A stretch of 52,761 nt of DNA from Candidatus Limosilactobacillus excrementigallinarum (lineage in GTDB: Bacteria > Bacillota > Bacilli > Lactobacillales > Lactobacillaceae). Position numbers and translations under genes: made by a program. This document shows, piece by piece, positions 44,558 to 52,761 of this stretch. The stretch spans positions 1 to 52,761 of the forward strand of contig DWZS01000090.1 in assembly GCA_019117445.1 (NCBI GenBank). Direction: 5' to 3'. Positions within the stretch are counted from its first letter, which is position 1; the number at the start of each line of letters is the position of its first letter. The notes under the pieces were generated by a model. That model was given only the letters and a program-made list of their open reading frames with translations, did no database searches and had not been told where the DNA came from.

Positions 44558-45029
44558 TACGATTCCCTTCATCCTTCTCTAACAACACAATGATAATTAA
44601 AATCACGACACCAACAGTCAAACAAGCGTCTGCTATGTTAAATACTGGAAAATTAATTGGTATTAGTTCAAACATATCAACGACATATCCGAAGCGGAGC
44701 CGATCGATAAAATTACCAATTGTTCCTGCAAAAATCAAACTAAAGCTTAGTTCTACAAGCCATTGACCACTAAACCGGTGCATTAGATAAATCAAAACAA
44801 CAATGGCAATAATGCTAACAATAGCAAAAAACCACTGCTTGCCTTCTAATAATGACCACGCCGCACCATCATTCCGCAAGTTGGTTAATTCCACCAGTCC
44901 TGGAACCAATGGACGGGTTTGATCATGTAAAATGTTATTTGCTACCCACCATTTTAATAATTGATCAGCACCAATTAAAATGACGACCAACCCGCAATAT
45001 GGCAGCCAGCTAAGTTTATTATTTTTCAT
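44526..45029 (-). CDS. lspA: Lipoprotein signal peptidase (signal peptidase II)
   Basis: Membrane aspartyl peptidase of 167 residues that cleaves prolipoprotein signal peptides after diacylglyceryl modification. Four transmembrane helices are present. The two catalytic aspartates lie in GTIGNFIDRLRFGYVVDMFEL and PVFNIADACLTVGVVI. It overlaps ebsA upstream (11 nt) and rluD downstream, forming a tight operon. Confidence 0.95.
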   Translation of the reverse strand: MKNNKLSWLPYCGLVVILIGADQLLKWWVANNILHDQTRPLVPGLVELTNLRNDGAAWSLLEGKQWFFAIVSIIAIVVLIYLMHRFSGQWLVELSFSLIFAGTIGNFIDRLRFGYVVDMFELIPINFPVFNIADACLTVGVVILIIIVLLEKDEGNRNAESTNPTKN

Positions 45030-45426
45030 CGTCTTTAATCACCCCATTTACACGCAACAAATGTTGAATCGATCGCAACGAGCGTTCAGTAAATGAGAAA
45101 GTCATTACCTCGCCTTGGACAGTAATGGTCATTGTATGCTTCGTAAATAGTGGTTGCCGAATCTCCTTAGTTGGAATCACCAAATATTCCTTCACTAATA
45201 GGCGGTTAAAAACCATCTTACTTGGTGAGATTACTACCGTCCTGCGGAAAATCTGCAAAGCAGCTACGACTAAAAACACTGCGATAAAAGTTGCCGTAAT
45301 CCATTGAAAATGGGTGATCTCAAATGCAATAATGATTCCAATAATTAAAATGATGAGGGTCCAACTCCAATCAATGATTGCGGTTGTCAAATCAGGTTGA
45401 TAAAAATACCGTTTTTGTTCTTCCAT
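45019..45426 (-). CDS. EbsA family membrane protein
   Basis: 135-residue protein with two transmembrane segments (about 20-38 and 45-62) and a C-terminal beta-rich domain resembling a bacterial PH-like fold (VISPSKMVFNRLLVKEYLV). It matches the EbsA family named after an Enterococcus gene next to a RNase HI-like gene, the same order as here. The ATG at 45426 follows AAGGAG. It overlaps lspA, suggesting coupling. The function is not established. Confidence 0.75.
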   Translation of the reverse strand: MEEQKRYFYQPDLTTAIIDWSWTLIILIIGIIIAFEITHFQWITATFIAVFLVVAALQIFRRTVVISPSKMVFNRLLVKEYLVIPTKEIRQPLFTKHTMTITVQGEVMTFSFTERSLRSIQHLLRVNGVIKDDEK

Positions 45427-45458
45427 TTTGTTCTCCTTCAAAGTATGAGGTTTTAAAA

Positions 45459-45848
45459 ATGATTAAATTATTTACAGATGCTGCTACCAAAGATAACCCT
45501 GGGCCAACTGGTCTTGGGGCCGTGATCCTGATTGATGGACAGCAAATTCAATTGACTGATCACGCCACAAATGTCAGTAATCACACTGGTGAATTTTTGG
45601 CCGCCCAATTTGGATTTCACTACCTAATCGAGCACTATTCTCCAGATGAAGTCGTGCTCTTTTATACTGATAGTCGCCTAATGAGTGACGCCATTGGCAA
45701 ACACTATAGCAAACATTATGCCGACCAACTTAACTCTTTAGAATCCTTAATGCAACACTTTTCAACCGTGATTACACAGTGGATTCCAGAAAAAGAAAAT
45801 CATGGTGCGCACCATCTTGCTAACCAAGCACTTCGACAAATTGAATAA
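45459..45848 (+). CDS. Ribonuclease HI family protein
   Basis: 129-residue RNase H-like protein that would cleave RNA in RNA-DNA hybrids. The conserved acidic residues Asp7 (LFTDAATKDNPGP), Glu45 (HTGEFLAAQFG) and Asp71 (FYTDSRLMSD) are present. The fourth position, usually Asp before LANQAL, is His118 or His119 (NHGAHHLANQAL). The ATG at 45459 follows TGAGG. It is divergent from ebsA with about 32 bp between starts. The altered fourth residue may lower or change metal dependence. Confidence 0.88.
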   Translation: MIKLFTDAATKDNPGPTGLGAVILIDGQQIQLTDHATNVSNHTGEFLAAQFGFHYLIEHYSPDEVVLFYTDSRLMSDAIGKHYSKHYADQLNSLESLMQHFSTVITQWIPEKENHGAHHLANQALRQIE

Positions 45849-45918
45849 CCATCTTCCAGTATAACAAAAAGCATTTTGAATAAGGACGCGTTTACTTAAT
45901 TTTCAGCTCAAAAAGCAA

Positions 45919-45965
45919 AAAAATAGGCAGACCCAGGGTTAAAAATCTCTGGACCTGTCTATTTC
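45919..45965. terminator. Terminator at the end of the ABC exporter operon
   Basis: AAATAGGCAGACCCAG pairs imperfectly with CTGGACCTGTCTATTT, overlapping the stop codon. A run of A at 45914-45923 gives the T tract for the minus strand. Confidence 0.65.
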
Positions 45966-47698
45966 TCTTGTAAGGCCACTAATTTAGCATAGTAACCATG
46001 TTGTTTCATTAGTTGTTGATGAGTCCCCCGTTCGATGATTTGTCCGGCCTTCAACACTAGAATCTGATCTGCATCCTGAATCGTCGATAGCCGGTGAGCA
46101 ATTGCAATGGTGGTTTGTTCAGCACCCATTTTCGTCAAACTGGTGGTAATTAAGTCCTCAGTTTGTGAATCGATATTGGCGGTTGCTTCATCCATAATTA
46201 AAATTTCTGGATGACGATACATCGTCCGGGCAAACGAAATCAGTTGGCGTTGACCAGCGGAAAGTTGGCCACCACCTTCACCCAAGTGAGTTGCGTAGCC
46301 ATCAGGTAATGCATCAATAAATGGCGCAGCATTTACTAATTCGGCAGCCTGACGAACTGCTGAAGCTTTTTCAGGCGCAAACATCGCAATATTATGGGAA
46401 ATCGTCCCATAAAACATAATTGGCTCCTGAACTACTAAACCGACCTTTCGACGGAGTTCAGTCAGTGGGTAATCGCGAATATCCTGCCCATCAATTAAGA
46501 TTTGTCCCTGTTGGAACTCATAAAACCGCATCAAAAGGTTGACGATCGTGCTTTTCCCGCTACCCGTGTGACCCACTAGCGCGACTTTTTCTCCCGGGTG
46601 AACAACAAACGAAACATCCTTTAACACCGGTTGTCCTGACTGGTAACCAAAGGTAACATGACGAAATTCAATCTTACCAACACCAATCTGGAGGTCACGA
46701 TTTATTTGCTGAGGCTGATTTGTCGGCTGGTCCATTAACTCATAGATCCGCTGCGCCGCAACTATTCCCTCCTGAAAAGTTGCCAGATTCTCCATTACAC
46801 TAGTCAGCGGATTAAAAAAGTTTTGCTGGTATGCGATGAATGCATACACAACCCCGGCCGCAACCGATAAATGAGTACTTTGCCAACCAAAATAGCCTAG
46901 GGTGGCGGTTTCAGCCAAAATGAACATTAAACTTACCACCGGATAAAGTAAGAATGAATCAAAAATAATTAATTTACTTCGTGACTTAAAATATTGCCGA
47001 TTAACTTTGGCAAATTCACTATTAAGCCTTTTCTGCTGTCCAAATTGTTGAATAATTTCAATCCCACTCAGAGTTTCATTTAAGCGCGTATTAATATCAC
47101 TCAAAGTGGCCCGAACGCGATGGTACACGGGAACACTAACCCACTGATATAAAAAGACCAGGCCGATGATGACCATCAATAAGCCGACCGTAAGCCACGC
47201 CAATAGTTGGTTAACCATCATCATAGCAACAAATGCTGATACCAGGCCTGCAATTGCAACAATCAGATTCAAAATCAGATTCCAAAAGTTATACAGTGTC
47301 TTGGTATCATTCGTCACCCGCGAAACTATCTCACCAACGGGAGTTTGGTCATAGTAAGCCATGCCCATCCGGTGCAACTTATCAAAAAGTTGTAAACGAA
47401 TGCGTTCCAGAGTCGCCTCGGACACGATCGCAAAACTATACGCCTGACCAAACTGCATCATGGCTTTCATCGCGGTGACAGCAAAATACGCAGCCACAAA
47501 GCCAATAATGACTTGCACAGTTGCTTGAGCGTGACGTAGATAATGATCAATAAAGAATTGAATCATCCGCGGCAGAAGTAAATTAACAATACTAACAAGG
47601 ATCGCCATAACCACGGCTAATATAAACTGCCGCCAGAAGGGGCGGGCAGCTCGGAAAAGGCGATTTAAAATCTGTCGCTGAGACCGGTTATTATTCAT
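45959..47698 (-). CDS. Heterodimeric ABC exporter, subunit with intact ATPase site
   Basis: Half transporter of 579 residues, transmembrane domain (about 1-330, six helices) followed by an ATPase domain. Walker A GHTGSGKST, Q-loop VQEPIMFYG, signature LSAGQRQL, Walker B ILIMDEATANID with the catalytic Glu, and H-loop AIAHRLSTI are all canonical. It pairs with the adjacent 583-residue subunit, whose site is degenerate, as in LmrCD/BmrCD-type multidrug exporters. The ATG follows GGAGG inside the upstream gene, with an 8-nt overlap. The substrate is unknown. Confidence 0.92.
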   Translation of the reverse strand: MNNNRSQRQILNRLFRAARPFWRQFILAVVMAILVSIVNLLLPRMIQFFIDHYLRHAQATVQVIIGFVAAYFAVTAMKAMMQFGQAYSFAIVSEATLERIRLQLFDKLHRMGMAYYDQTPVGEIVSRVTNDTKTLYNFWNLILNLIVAIAGLVSAFVAMMMVNQLLAWLTVGLLMVIIGLVFLYQWVSVPVYHRVRATLSDINTRLNETLSGIEIIQQFGQQKRLNSEFAKVNRQYFKSRSKLIIFDSFLLYPVVSLMFILAETATLGYFGWQSTHLSVAAGVVYAFIAYQQNFFNPLTSVMENLATFQEGIVAAQRIYELMDQPTNQPQQINRDLQIGVGKIEFRHVTFGYQSGQPVLKDVSFVVHPGEKVALVGHTGSGKSTIVNLLMRFYEFQQGQILIDGQDIRDYPLTELRRKVGLVVQEPIMFYGTISHNIAMFAPEKASAVRQAAELVNAAPFIDALPDGYATHLGEGGGQLSAGQRQLISFARTMYRHPEILIMDEATANIDSQTEDLITTSLTKMGAEQTTIAIAHRLSTIQDADQILVLKAGQIIERGTHQQLMKQHGYYAKLVALQEK

Positions 47699-49442
47699 TT
47701 AAATCTGCCTCCAATCGTTGTCGCCGTTCTTGAACTGCTAATGTTTCCTTAAACCAACCTGGTTCTGTAGCTAATTGGTGAGGTGCCCCTTGTTGAACAA
47801 TCGTTCCATGATCCATAACGATTACCCAATCGGCGTGTTGCACCGTACTCAACCGACTCGTTACCATCACCACCGATTGATCGTGATGGTCCTGAAGATT
47901 TCGTTCAATCAACGTTGCAGTTTGAGCATCCACTGCGGATAAGGGATCATCTAATATCAGTAGCGGCGCCGCTTTTAGTAAAGCACGGCCAATTGCAACC
48001 CGTTGTTTCTGTCCACCTGATAATGACATCCCCTGCTGACCAACTTGGGTTTGATATTGTTGGGGCATTTGTTGAATATCATCCGCGATAGCGGCCTGCG
48101 TGGCTGACTGTTCAACCTGGGCGAATGGGGCCTGAACATTGGCAAACCGTAAATTATCCTGAATACTAGTAGAAAACAGAAAATTCGTTTGTGGCACATA
48201 ACTTAATTGTGTTAAATATTGGTCATGCGGGATTTGACGGATTTCTTGATTGCCAAACGTTATTTTCCCATGATAATTGTCAAAATCACGCACTAATAAT
48301 CTTAATAACGTTGATTTACCGCTTCCAGTTGGCCCAACAATACCAACCATTTCACCAGGTTTAACCTGAAAGTGAACGTTTTCCAGTACTGGTTTCCCGT
48401 GACCTTGATAAGCAAATTTATCCAAATCGACTTTCAGTTGACTAGGAAATGCCAGTTGAGATTGCGCAGTCCCAGGTTGCCACTGGTTTTCTTCAGCTAG
48501 TAATTTCTCAATCCGGTCATAGCTCGCCCGACCACGCTCGAGGGTATTAAAAAGTGTCCCAATTGCAAATAGTGGCCACACTAATTCACCTAAATAAGTC
48601 ATCATCGTAACCAACTGACCAATGGTGATTTGGTGCTGATTCACCATCAAACCACCAACCCCAATGGCGATAATATAGGCTAACCCCATAATTAGTGTTG
48701 TTGCTGGGTTAAAAAGTGCATCCCAGAAATAGGCCCGCTTATTCGTTTGATAGGCGCGGTCGACATACCGCCTAAAATCCTGTTGATCTGCTTGCTCATC
48801 GCCAAGTGCCTTTAAAACCCGCATCCCACTAATGCTCTCTTGAGTTTTGTTGTTAAGATCACCGAAAGCCGCTTGGGCAGTGCTATATGCATCGTGAATT
48901 TTGTTTCCCAAACGATTAGCCAGCAGTACTAATAATGGCAATGGCACCAACGTTAAAACTGTTAACCGCCAGTTGACAAACATTCCCATTGCAATAATCA
49001 TGGAGCCACCGGTAATCAGTGAATCCGCTAAGGTCAAGATTCCATAACTAGCAACTTCACGAACTGCTTCAACATCATTAGTTGCGTGAGCCATTAAATC
49101 CCCAATGCGCCATTTTTGATAAAACGTCGGATCCATCCGCAAATAATGATTAAATAGCCGTCCTCGTAACTGGCGCTCTAGGACATAGGAGCTACCATAA
49201 ATTAATTTTTGCCAAGCAAACCGCAGTAAATATTGACAAGCGGCCGCCACCAGCATAATTAAAATCATGAATGTTAGCCACTGCCCAGTAATGCGATGTG
49301 TACTAATTGCGTCAACGACCTGACCAACTACCCGGGCAGGAATCACATTACAAATTGCCACTAAGACAAGCGCCAAGACACCACCAAAGTACTGTCGCCA
49401 TTGTTGTCGAAAGAACCAATTAAGCTGGTGAAATATTTTCAT
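47691..49442 (-). CDS. Heterodimeric ABC exporter, subunit with degenerate ATPase site
   Basis: Half transporter of 583 residues with six N-terminal helices and a C-terminal ATPase domain. Walker A GPTGSGKSTLL and signature LSGGQKQR are normal. The residue after Walker B is Asp (LLILDDPLSAVDA) instead of the catalytic Glu, and the H-loop His is Ser (VMVTSRLSTV). This is the noncatalytic partner of a heterodimer (LmrC/BmrC type). GGGAGG precedes the ATG. It is the first gene of the two-gene operon. Confidence 0.92.
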   Translation of the reverse strand: MKIFHQLNWFFRQQWRQYFGGVLALVLVAICNVIPARVVGQVVDAISTHRITGQWLTFMILIMLVAAACQYLLRFAWQKLIYGSSYVLERQLRGRLFNHYLRMDPTFYQKWRIGDLMAHATNDVEAVREVASYGILTLADSLITGGSMIIAMGMFVNWRLTVLTLVPLPLLVLLANRLGNKIHDAYSTAQAAFGDLNNKTQESISGMRVLKALGDEQADQQDFRRYVDRAYQTNKRAYFWDALFNPATTLIMGLAYIIAIGVGGLMVNQHQITIGQLVTMMTYLGELVWPLFAIGTLFNTLERGRASYDRIEKLLAEENQWQPGTAQSQLAFPSQLKVDLDKFAYQGHGKPVLENVHFQVKPGEMVGIVGPTGSGKSTLLRLLVRDFDNYHGKITFGNQEIRQIPHDQYLTQLSYVPQTNFLFSTSIQDNLRFANVQAPFAQVEQSATQAAIADDIQQMPQQYQTQVGQQGMSLSGGQKQRVAIGRALLKAAPLLILDDPLSAVDAQTATLIERNLQDHHDQSVVMVTSRLSTVQHADWVIVMDHGTIVQQGAPHQLATEPGWFKETLAVQERRQRLEADLNE

Positions 49443-49482
49443 GAAAGCCTCCCATTCCTAAAATTAAGTAAGTGCGTAAAGA

Positions 49483-49521
49483 GGACTCCAGAGTGCTCGA
49501 ATCTACTGCGCACTGGAGTCC
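49483..49521. repeat. Hairpin related to the MITE-like repeat; probable malY terminator
   Basis: GGACTCCAG (49483-49491) pairs with CTGGAGTCC (49513-49521), with inner GTGC/GCGC pairing. The sequence CTCCAGAGTGCTCG is close to CTCCAGTGCTCG in the repeats at 5460 and 32839. It lies 30 nt past the malY stop codon and upstream of the ABC operon. The rest of the gap shows nothing else clear. Confidence 0.5.
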
Positions 49522-49551
49522 AATTGAATACCACGTCATTTTCACTTTAAG

Positions 49552-50724
49552 TTATTGGTTTTGCCACTCCGTAATTCCCCGTGCCAAACGATCTAACCCG
49601 GTCAGAACAGTTTTGTCAGAACATGCCACATTCATCCGTAAGAAAGATTTGCCATTACCACCATAAATTGCCCCAGCTGATAGGATCAAGCCCGTCTGCT
49701 TGCGAATAAACGCCGCTAATTTTGTTGAATCATTAGTGAGTTTACTTACATCCAGCCAAAGAAGGTAAGTCGCTTCTCCTGGAACAACGGTAACCCAACC
49801 AGCGAGTTGCTCCTGTACAAAGTCATTCACCAACTGGCGGTTTGCCTGAATCGTTGCCAAAACACGATCTAACCACAAAGCTCCATCTTCATAAGCAGCA
49901 ATCGTTCCAGGGATAGCCATTAAGTTAGGTTCAGCTAACTCTTCACTGTTTAGGCCCCGACTGACCTGTGCACGCAAGTTAGCGTTTGGCACAATCACCG
50001 TAGCTGCATGGAGCGCAGCCACGTTAAAGGTCTTACTTGGCGACACTGCTACTTCAACGTTTTGAATTAAGTCTAGCGGCAAACTAAACATTGGCACATA
50101 ACCAGTTTGATTAAAAGTAAAATCACCATGAATTTCATCGCTAAAGATAGTGACATGATAATGGTTACACAGTTTTGCCAAACGAATTAACTGATCCCGT
50201 GTCCAGATAATGCCCATTGGATTATGAGGGTTGCAAAGAATCATTAAGTTGGTTAAGGGATCTGCCAACTTGGATTCTAGATCTTGCCAATCAACACTGT
50301 AGGAATGCGTTTGGTCATCATAAAATAAGTCACTCGAGAGAACATGACGACCACTGTTAACAATGGAATTATAAAAAATATTGTAGACCGGTGCTTGAAC
50401 TAAAACGTTATCACCAATTGATGTCAAACGCCGGACAGCTGATGAAATGGCCGGTACCACACCAGTCGTGAAAATCATCCAATCAGTTTGTGGTCGAAAA
50501 CCATGACGTTGTTCATACCAATCAGCAACCGCATTGAAGTATTCATCGGGAATCTCCTCGTAGCCGAACGCGCCCAGCTGGAGTTTGTCCTGCATGGCTT
50601 GAATAATGGCTGGACTGGTTTTAAAATCCATGTCAGCAATTGTCATCGGCAATTCATCTTTACCGACATCCCATTTAACAGAGTTAGTATCGCGGCGGTT
50701 AACTGATTCTGGGTACGTACTCAT
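49552..50724 (-). CDS. MalY/PatB family aminotransferase (cystathionine beta-lyase type)
   Basis: PLP-dependent fold-type I enzyme of 390 residues. The N-terminus NRRDTNSVKWDVGKDELPMT and TIADMDFKTSPAI, the FTTGVVPAISSAVRRLT stretch, NPHNPMGIIWTRDQL, SDEIHGDF and the PLP lysine in VAVSPSKTFNVAALHA are typical of C-S beta-lyases that release homocysteine, pyruvate and ammonia from cystathionine. The start is chosen among three tandem ATGs at 50730, 50727 and 50724; GGAG lies 8 nt before the last. Its start region overlaps the stop codon of the DUF3737 gene, so both form one operon. Confidence 0.9.
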   Translation of the reverse strand: MSTYPESVNRRDTNSVKWDVGKDELPMTIADMDFKTSPAIIQAMQDKLQLGAFGYEEIPDEYFNAVADWYEQRHGFRPQTDWMIFTTGVVPAISSAVRRLTSIGDNVLVQAPVYNIFYNSIVNSGRHVLSSDLFYDDQTHSYSVDWQDLESKLADPLTNLMILCNPHNPMGIIWTRDQLIRLAKLCNHYHVTIFSDEIHGDFTFNQTGYVPMFSLPLDLIQNVEVAVSPSKTFNVAALHAATVIVPNANLRAQVSRGLNSEELAEPNLMAIPGTIAAYEDGALWLDRVLATIQANRQLVNDFVQEQLAGWVTVVPGEATYLLWLDVSKLTNDSTKLAAFIRKQTGLILSAGAIYGGNGKSFLRMNVACSDKTVLTGLDRLARGITEWQNQ

Positions 50725-50729
50725 CATCA

Positions 50730-51578
50730 TCACTCCTGTTCATCTTGAATAATTGTAGTCTGTGAATGATCGATTTCTGGATCATCAAGGATAATTTGGC
50801 CAACTGATGGAACATGAATCCGGCCACTAATCGGATTCTTAATGCTCATCACGTGGGTAGTAATTTCAGCATCAATATTCTTGCAGTATTCAAATGCCAG
50901 GTCCGTACGAAGCACCTTACAATTGACTAACTTAATACCATCCAAGTAACAAAGGCCTTGATTGCTTTCAATCGTGCAGTTAATCAACGTCAAATTCTTC
51001 GTGTTCCAGGCTAAATATTCACCACTGATCTTAGAATCATAAATAGTCACGTTCTCGCAATTCCAAAAGGCATCCTTGGATACAAACCGTGAATTATGAA
51101 CCTCAATATTCTTAGCACCATCAAAACAGTAATTACCAATTAAATCTAAGCCATCAATCCGAATATTGGAACTGTTCATCCCAAAGTAATCACCACGCGC
51201 TTGAACATTGTTTAGGTCGACGTCATTACAAGTCCACAGGGTTTCATCCGCATCAGAAAAGTAGACATTCTGCAAATGAACGCCATTACAACGGCGGAAC
51301 AATTTAGGAGCCTGCAAATCAGAATCATGAATATTGATGTCATCAGTATACCAGATTCCAGAACGGGACATCGTTTCAAAAATAGTGTCTGTGACTTCCA
51401 CGTGCTTGGAATACCATAATGGGTATTTCCATGTGAAAACGACCCCAGATAATTTTAAATCATGAGTCTCTTTAAGTGGAGATTCACCCTTACCAAAGGT
51501 AGTATCAATAATTTCCGCATCATGTTCTTTAAATAATGGCCGTTCCCCATCAAAATAACCTTCATTGATTTGTTTCAT
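50730..51578 (-). CDS. DUF3737 family protein (parallel beta-helix type)
   Basis: 282-residue protein made of short repeated strands (for example VEVTDTIFETMSRSGIWYTD and INIHDSDLQAPKLFRRCNG). These resemble a right-handed parallel beta-helix with hydrophobic residues at regular spacing. It matches DUF3737, whose function is not known. The ATG at 51578 follows GGAG at 9 nt; a TTG at 51593 is less likely. Its stop codon is embedded in the start region of malY (GGAGTGATGATGATG). The fixed pairing with malY suggests a link to sulfur amino acid or cell-surface metabolism, an inference. Confidence 0.85.
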   Translation of the reverse strand: MKQINEGYFDGERPLFKEHDAEIIDTTFGKGESPLKETHDLKLSGVVFTWKYPLWYSKHVEVTDTIFETMSRSGIWYTDDINIHDSDLQAPKLFRRCNGVHLQNVYFSDADETLWTCNDVDLNNVQARGDYFGMNSSNIRIDGLDLIGNYCFDGAKNIEVHNSRFVSKDAFWNCENVTIYDSKISGEYLAWNTKNLTLINCTIESNQGLCYLDGIKLVNCKVLRTDLAFEYCKNIDAEITTHVMSIKNPISGRIHVPSVGQIILDDPEIDHSQTTIIQDEQE

Positions 51579-51749
51579 TCTTATATTCTCCAATATTTAT
51601 TCTTCTTTTTTGTAAGTAATACTTATTATTAATATATTACGAATTAGTATTTTAGTTAAATTCATCTTTTGCATTGAATACCATGCACGTTAATTATGGA
51701 TAAGTAATTAGAAAAAAATTATAATGATGGTGACCGTGGAGGGAGAAAA

Positions 51750-52577
51750 ATGAAGTATTTACAAATAAAAAATGAAAAACTATCCGCAATTGGCATTGGT
51801 AGTGCGGCTCTTAGTCGGAATATCGCTGATGAGCAACAAGCCATTCAATTTGGTTTGGCAAATGGAATAAATGTAATTGATACTGCAGAAAGTTATGGCA
51901 ATAGTGAGGAAGTAATCGGCCAGGCCTTACGTAGCATCCCCCGCAACCAGTACTTTTTAATTTCAAAGTTTTTGCCAGAACATGCAACACCAAAATTACA
52001 ACGACGTAGCTTAGAACAAAGTTTACGACGGTTAAAAACGGATTACTTAGATCTCTACCTACTTCATTGGCGAGCGAATGCTGATCTTACTTCTACTGTG
52101 GCCGGTCTGGAAAAGTTGCAGCAGGAAGGCTTAATTCGTCATTGGGGCGTTTCTAACTTTGACATTCATGATATGCAGGACTTAATGCGGGTACCAAATG
52201 GTAACCATGTCTTTGCTAATGAAGATCTCTATAATTTAACCAGTCGTGGCGTAGAATATGATTTACTTCCCTGGCAAATCAAACACCAAGTTGGCTTTTT
52301 AAGTTATTCGCCTTTCCACGCAGTAGGCTGGAATTTTATCCGGCCACAACGGGTGATTGAAGAAATTGCTCAAGAACATCAGGCCACTCCCTACCAAATT
52401 ATGCTTGCTTGGATCCTGCGGAACCATAATGTTCTCCCCTTGCCAAAAGCCGGCAAAGTCGACCACGTTAAGGACAACATTGCTGCATTAAATATTCAAT
52501 TGACGAGCGATGATTTGCAACGGTTAAATAAGATCTACCCGGCGCCTACCCATCCAGAACCACTCGATAAAATTTAA
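51750..52577 (+). CDS. Aldo/keto reductase
   Basis: NADPH-dependent carbonyl reductase of 275 residues with a TIM-barrel fold. The catalytic tetrad residues lie in VIDTAESYGNSEEVIGQAL (Asp, Tyr), FLISKF (Lys) and YLDLYLLHWR (His). C-terminal LAWILRNHNVLPLPKAGKVDH binds the NADP phosphate. AKR members reduce aldehydes and ketones. GGAGGGAG precedes the ATG. It is divergent from the DUF3737-malY operon across about 170 bp. The substrate is unknown. Confidence 0.9.
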   Translation: MKYLQIKNEKLSAIGIGSAALSRNIADEQQAIQFGLANGINVIDTAESYGNSEEVIGQALRSIPRNQYFLISKFLPEHATPKLQRRSLEQSLRRLKTDYLDLYLLHWRANADLTSTVAGLEKLQQEGLIRHWGVSNFDIHDMQDLMRVPNGNHVFANEDLYNLTSRGVEYDLLPWQIKHQVGFLSYSPFHAVGWNFIRPQRVIEEIAQEHQATPYQIMLAWILRNHNVLPLPKAGKVDHVKDNIAALNIQLTSDDLQRLNKIYPAPTHPEPLDKI

Positions 52578-52633
52578 TTAGTGCTTGAGTTTGCTCCCTT
52601 TTTGCCCCTGAATAGTGCTTTACAATAAAGAAG

Positions 52634-52707
52634 AGGCTGGGAAAAAACTATCAGCCTTACGAAAAAAGCCGGACGATGAATCAGATTTAGATTCATTGTC
52701 CGGCTTT
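52634..52707. repeat. Terminal hairpin repeat of lactobacillus type
   Basis: A small hairpin (AGGCTG 52634-52639 / CAGCCT 52652-52657) precedes an 18-bp hairpin with arms 52665-52682 and 52690-52707 (AAAGCCGGACGATGAATC with GATTCATTGTCCGGCTTT, one G-T pair, 7-nt loop). The AGAGGCTGGGAAAAAACTA lead-in is a widespread dispersed motif in these genomes. It lies downstream of the aldo/keto reductase and may terminate it. No gene is visible after 52577. Confidence 0.55.
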
Positions 52708-52761
52708 ATGTATACACAGGAAATCGTTCCTGATATCATGTAATTACCACAAAAACAAAAT

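Overview
The window is a densely coded stretch of a low-GC Gram-positive chromosome, almost certainly Lactobacillaceae and most likely Limosilactobacillus or a close relative. Clues are a YSIRK/LPXTG surface protein with MucBP-like repeats, an EbsA family gene between RNase HI and lspA, an ACT/UPF0210 pair, two DUF915 hydrolases, a class II (RqcH/NFACT) fibronectin-binding homologue, strong AGGAGG ribosome binding sites and dispersed lactobacillus-type hairpin repeats. No species call is possible from sequence alone. About 46 protein genes and one tRNA-Pro are present. No gap exceeds about 190 bp, and the gaps hold mostly terminators, promoters and short repeats. There is no CRISPR array, intact insertion sequence, prophage or rRNA.

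Layout. 1-5.5 kb: drug-type MFS exporter, L-asparaginase, LCP cell-wall ligase, LysR regulator with nitroreductase. 5.4-13.4 kb: a MITE-like repeat, a PTS EIIC/DUF915 hydrolase operon, a UvrA paralogue lacking the UvrB-binding domain, a YfhO membrane protein and tRNA-Pro(UGG). 13.5-21.4 kb: glpK with a small membrane protein, a CPA2 antiporter, a C69 dipeptidase, zinc-independent S14, a phosphoesterase and an MFS transporter. 21.4-27.3 kb: Kup potassium transporter, a membrane-anchored protein of unknown function, a CNNM/CorC protein, and a LysR regulator divergent from a cupin/CMD pair. 27.5-29.8 kb: surface adhesin. 29.8-36.7 kb: HxlR/oxidoreductase divergent pair, ACT protein and a frameshifted UPF0210 gene, GNAT, DUF915 hydrolase with an unusual EndoIII-like glycosylase, a GT8 glycosyltransferase and an HD hydrolase. 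36.7-40 kb: membrane protein with DegV, then RqcH. 40-45.4 kb: ebsA-lspA-rluD-carA-carB operon. 45.4-52.8 kb: RNase HI, heterodimeric ABC exporter, DUF3737-MalY operon, aldo/keto reductase and a terminal hairpin repeat.

The most striking find is the carA-carB pair at 40.0-43.6 kb. Both frames are open, but the glutaminase triad of CarA is replaced (Cys to Gly, His to Phe, Glu to Asp). CarB has lost the glycine-rich loop and metal ligands of its first ATP-grasp and roughly 240 residues of its second half, including most of ATP-grasp 2 and the allosteric domain. The pair sits just downstream of lspA-rluD, where related Firmicutes carry the pyr operon. It therefore looks like the last remnant of a pyr operon whose carbamoyl-phosphate synthase is now a two-subunit pseudoenzyme, either repurposed or decaying. 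Family assignments rest on recognition of motifs; no search was run.
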